Shown in pieces: positions 62,240 through 64,000 of a stretch of 64,000 nucleotides of DNA; within the stretch, counting starts at the first letter, position 1, and every line of letters starts with the position of its first letter. The stretch is from Polycladomyces subterraneus. GTDB lineage: Bacteria > Bacillota > Bacilli > Thermoactinomycetales > JIR-001. A program made the position numbers and the translations under genes. The notes below the pieces were generated by a model. The model did not search any database and had not been told where the DNA came from. It saw only the letters and a list, made by a program, of their open reading frames with translations. The stretch lies in assembly GCF_030433435.1 (NCBI RefSeq), contig NZ_JANRHH010000014.1, positions 1 to 64,000 on the forward strand, in the 5' to 3' direction.

Positions 62240-63175
62240 TCAGGATGATCGTTGGTTTTCTCTCCAGTTGGGGCCATCCACGAAATACACGTCGACATAA
62301 TGGCGAATCCGCTCCATAATCCGTTTGGCTTTCATCCGCTCCACACCGCCTTTGTGGGAATGGGCCAAATGATCCTCCAGCTCGTCCAACGACAGGTTGG
62401 AGGTGTAAATGACAGGCAGTCCCTCGGCTACGCGATATTGCAAAACAGCCCCCAGCACCTCATCGCGAATCCACGGTGTCATCGTTTCCGCACCGATATC
62501 GTCCAGAACCAACACGGACACTTTTTTGAGTGCATCCAATTTGTCCGCTACTGACCCTTCATTGATGGCATCGCGTAACTCCCGCATAAATTCAGGCACA
62601 TACACCATCAAGGAATCCACATTGTAATTGACCAATTCCTGCGCAATCGCACCCGCGATCCGACTTTTGCCCACACCCAGCGGTCCATATAGATATAATC
62701 CGCGGCGAGGCTTGCCATGAGCAAACTGACTGCAAAAATCGATGGCCGCCTCCAAAACCGGCATCCGTTTCTGACTCACATCGATGGATTCAAAGGTGGC
62801 CGACAACACGTCTTGCGGGATATGATGACTGCGGATCAAACGGCTTCGTTTTTGCTGTTCTTGGTGAGCCTCCCACTTCTCACAAGGCGTCATCCGGAAA
62901 TCAAGATATCCCGCATAAACGGTCAGCTCCGATCGGTGTCCCTGCACCAGGTTGGGGCACCGGTCCAACCCTGGACAACGGGAACAATGTTCCTGCTCCT
63001 GCACGTACTGGTGCAAACGTGACAAAGAACGGCGATATACTTCCATCGGGATATCTGGATGCTCTTGGGCGAATACTTGTAGAGAAGGGTGTGACAACAA
63101 GATCCGCAACTGTCGTTCCGGATCGGTATTCAACTGTTTTTTCCACTGACTGACGTATTTGTCAATCGAATTCAC
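62240..63175 (-). CDS. dnaI: Primosomal helicase loader DnaI
   Basis: A 311-residue AAA+ loader of the replicative helicase. An N-terminal zinc-binding domain (HCSRCPGLDRCPNLV, with a further Cys in TPCEKWE) is followed by AAA+ motifs: Walker A YGPLGVGKS, Walker B VSVLVLDDIGAE, and sensor 1 PVIYTSNLSLDEL. It starts with GTG at 63175 and overlaps the dnaB stop by four bases, so it is coupled to dnaB. Confidence 0.95.
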   Translation of the reverse strand: MNSIDKYVSQWKKQLNTDPERQLRILLSHPSLQVFAQEHPDIPMEVYRRSLSRLHQYVQEQEHCSRCPGLDRCPNLVQGHRSELTVYAGYLDFRMTPCEKWEAHQEQQKRSRLIRSHHIPQDVLSATFESIDVSQKRMPVLEAAIDFCSQFAHGKPRRGLYLYGPLGVGKSRIAGAIAQELVNYNVDSLMVYVPEFMRELRDAINEGSVADKLDALKKVSVLVLDDIGAETMTPWIRDEVLGAVLQYRVAEGLPVIYTSNLSLDELEDHLAHSHKGGVERMKAKRIMERIRHYVDVYFVDGPNWRENQRSS

Positions 63176-64000
63176 TGACGATTCCCCTTTTCACCGAGGC
63201 GTTTGCGCATCAGGGTCAGCTTCGCTTGGATTCGGGCCCGCTTTTCAGCCAGACTTTCCGCGCTTTCTCCGATAGACTGGGCATCATCCCGAGTTTGAGA
63301 AGCCTGTTGTTGGGCACGCTCCATCTGCATGGCCACCGCGTAGGGGAGCTTCTCTTCCCGGATCGCTTTGGTCCGTGGGCGTGACGAGGTGAGCCGACTG
63401 TTCTCCTGTTGTTTTTTCCACTCCCAATTCAACTCGCGGCGGGCGATTTCCATCGCTTCCCGAGCGGTCTGCACTTTTCTCCGCTTCCAATGACCAGCGA
63501 TTTTTTCCACCAAGGCTTTGGGCAGTTTGTAGTCATGCGTATACAATACGTATTCTAGCAGGACGTTGATCACCCCATGCGGCAAGCCATATTCATGCAT
63601 CAGACGGGCGACCAGTTCGACATCGGCATCAGGGATGCGCATTCCATCCTGAAAATACGACAGCAATTCCAAGGGTGACAGTTGCTCCAGTTCCCGGATA
63701 TGTTTCTCTTCTTCCGTCATGGCGTCAGGTGATTCCTCCGGTTCGGGTAAGGCCGCTTTTTCCCCTTCCTTTGAGAGCAACGCTTTCTTTTTAATCATGG
63801 GTGGTTCGCCGTACTGCAACCGGTATTCCTTTTTAACAAACTGGCGCAAGCGCTCAATATCGATCTTACCGCCCCTGGTGATATACGGATTTTGCAACGC
63901 CCGAAGCAAATCCGGATCACTCAGCCCGTACAGGAACCGGATCTCCTGAATTTGCCGCTTCACCTCGTCCGTCCACGCCTCATCCGGGATTACCGTTTTT
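63172..64000 (-). CDS. dnaB: Replication initiation and membrane attachment protein DnaB (3' part)
   Basis: The C-terminal ~275 residues of the Bacillus-type DnaB helicase co-loader; the reading frame stays open to the window edge (TVIPDEAWTDEVKRQIQEIR). A DnaD-like second domain reads LSPLELLSYFQDGMRIPDAD, then ELVARLMHEYGLPHGVINVL and LEYVLY, and the K/R-rich C-terminal tail is typical. The 5' end lies outside. Confidence 0.92.
   Translation of the reverse strand, partial: KTVIPDEAWTDEVKRQIQEIRFLYGLSDPDLLRALQNPYITRGGKIDIERLRQFVKKEYRLQYGEPPMIKKKALLSKEGEKAALPEPEESPDAMTEEEKHIRELEQLSPLELLSYFQDGMRIPDADVELVARLMHEYGLPHGVINVLLEYVLYTHDYKLPKALVEKIAGHWKRRKVQTAREAMEIARRELNWEWKKQQENSRLTSSRPRTKAIREEKLPYAVAMQMERAQQQASQTRDDAQSIGESAESLAEKRARIQAKLTLMRKRLGEKGNRQ

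Overview
The window looks like chromosomal DNA of a thermophilic, endospore-forming Gram-positive bacterium, probably Thermoactinomycetaceae (Firmicutes). Supporting signs are an sspI spore-protein gene, a YtxC-type sporulation protein, a SleB-like cortex/wall hydrolase, three T-box leaders, the dnaB-dnaI and infC-rpmI-rplT arrangements, strong AGGAGG ribosome binding sites, several thermitase-like subtilases and futalosine-type menaquinone synthesis (MqnC). The genus is inferred; no rRNA gene is present.

Layout, left to right. 1-1.2 kb: a decaying IS200/IS605 element (TnpA, frameshifted TnpB) followed by the first copy (R1) of a dispersed structured repeat. 1.2-4.4 kb: a VOC protein, an RsmF-like rRNA methyltransferase, a small proline-rich ORF and a broken gene. 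4.5-9.1 kb: three tandem secreted thermitase-like proteases, two of them a recent duplication. 9.2-12.4 kb: NfeD-like protein, a 27-residue membrane peptide and mutS2. 12.5-16.7 kb: a segment lying between mutS2 and cvpA-zapA, with a YvlD-like protein, a CuA-type copper lipoprotein, SleB, and a GH130-DUF1861 glycan pair. 17-25.8 kb: cvpA, zapA, T-box-pheS-pheT, an rRNA methyltransferase, a frameshifted ktrA, sspI, an M42 peptidase, a frameshifted CDGSH gene and an Hsp20-like gene. 26-30 kb: repeat R2, thiD-thiE, an aldo/keto reductase, small proteins, IS relics. 30.7-39.2 kb: branched-chain amino-acid genes (T-box-ilvB-ilvN-ilvC-leuA-leuB, and ilvD). 39.3-47.8 kb: SdpR-SdpI pair, repeat R3, AKR, MarR-MFS, secreted nuclease with lamin-tail domain, divergent subtilase, ArsB/NhaD-type transporter. 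47.9-51.5 kb: infC-rpmI-rplT and T-box-thrS. 51.5-56.3 kb: YtxC, PH/SHOCT protein, YdjM-like protein, mqnC, a MerR/TipA regulator with its operator. 56.3-59.5 kb: repeat R4, an NTF2-like protein, and queD-queE-queC behind a candidate preQ1-I riboswitch. 59.6-64 kb: a thioredoxin/NHL protein, nitroreductase, three tRNAs (Leu, Gly, Phe), dnaI and the 3' part of dnaB.

How parts work together: the ilv-leu operon is probably controlled by uncharged tRNA-Leu, pheST by tRNA-Phe and thrS by tRNA-Thr. The four subtilases and the secreted nuclease suggest a saprotroph that digests external protein and nucleic acid. The least expected features are the four-copy structured repeat, the IS200/IS605-end-like relics, the stand-alone CuA lipoprotein, and several genes broken by single-base-type shifts (ktrA, CDGSH, the 3.8-4.3 kb gene, tnpB). 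At least two of those shifts are at G runs and could be assembly errors.
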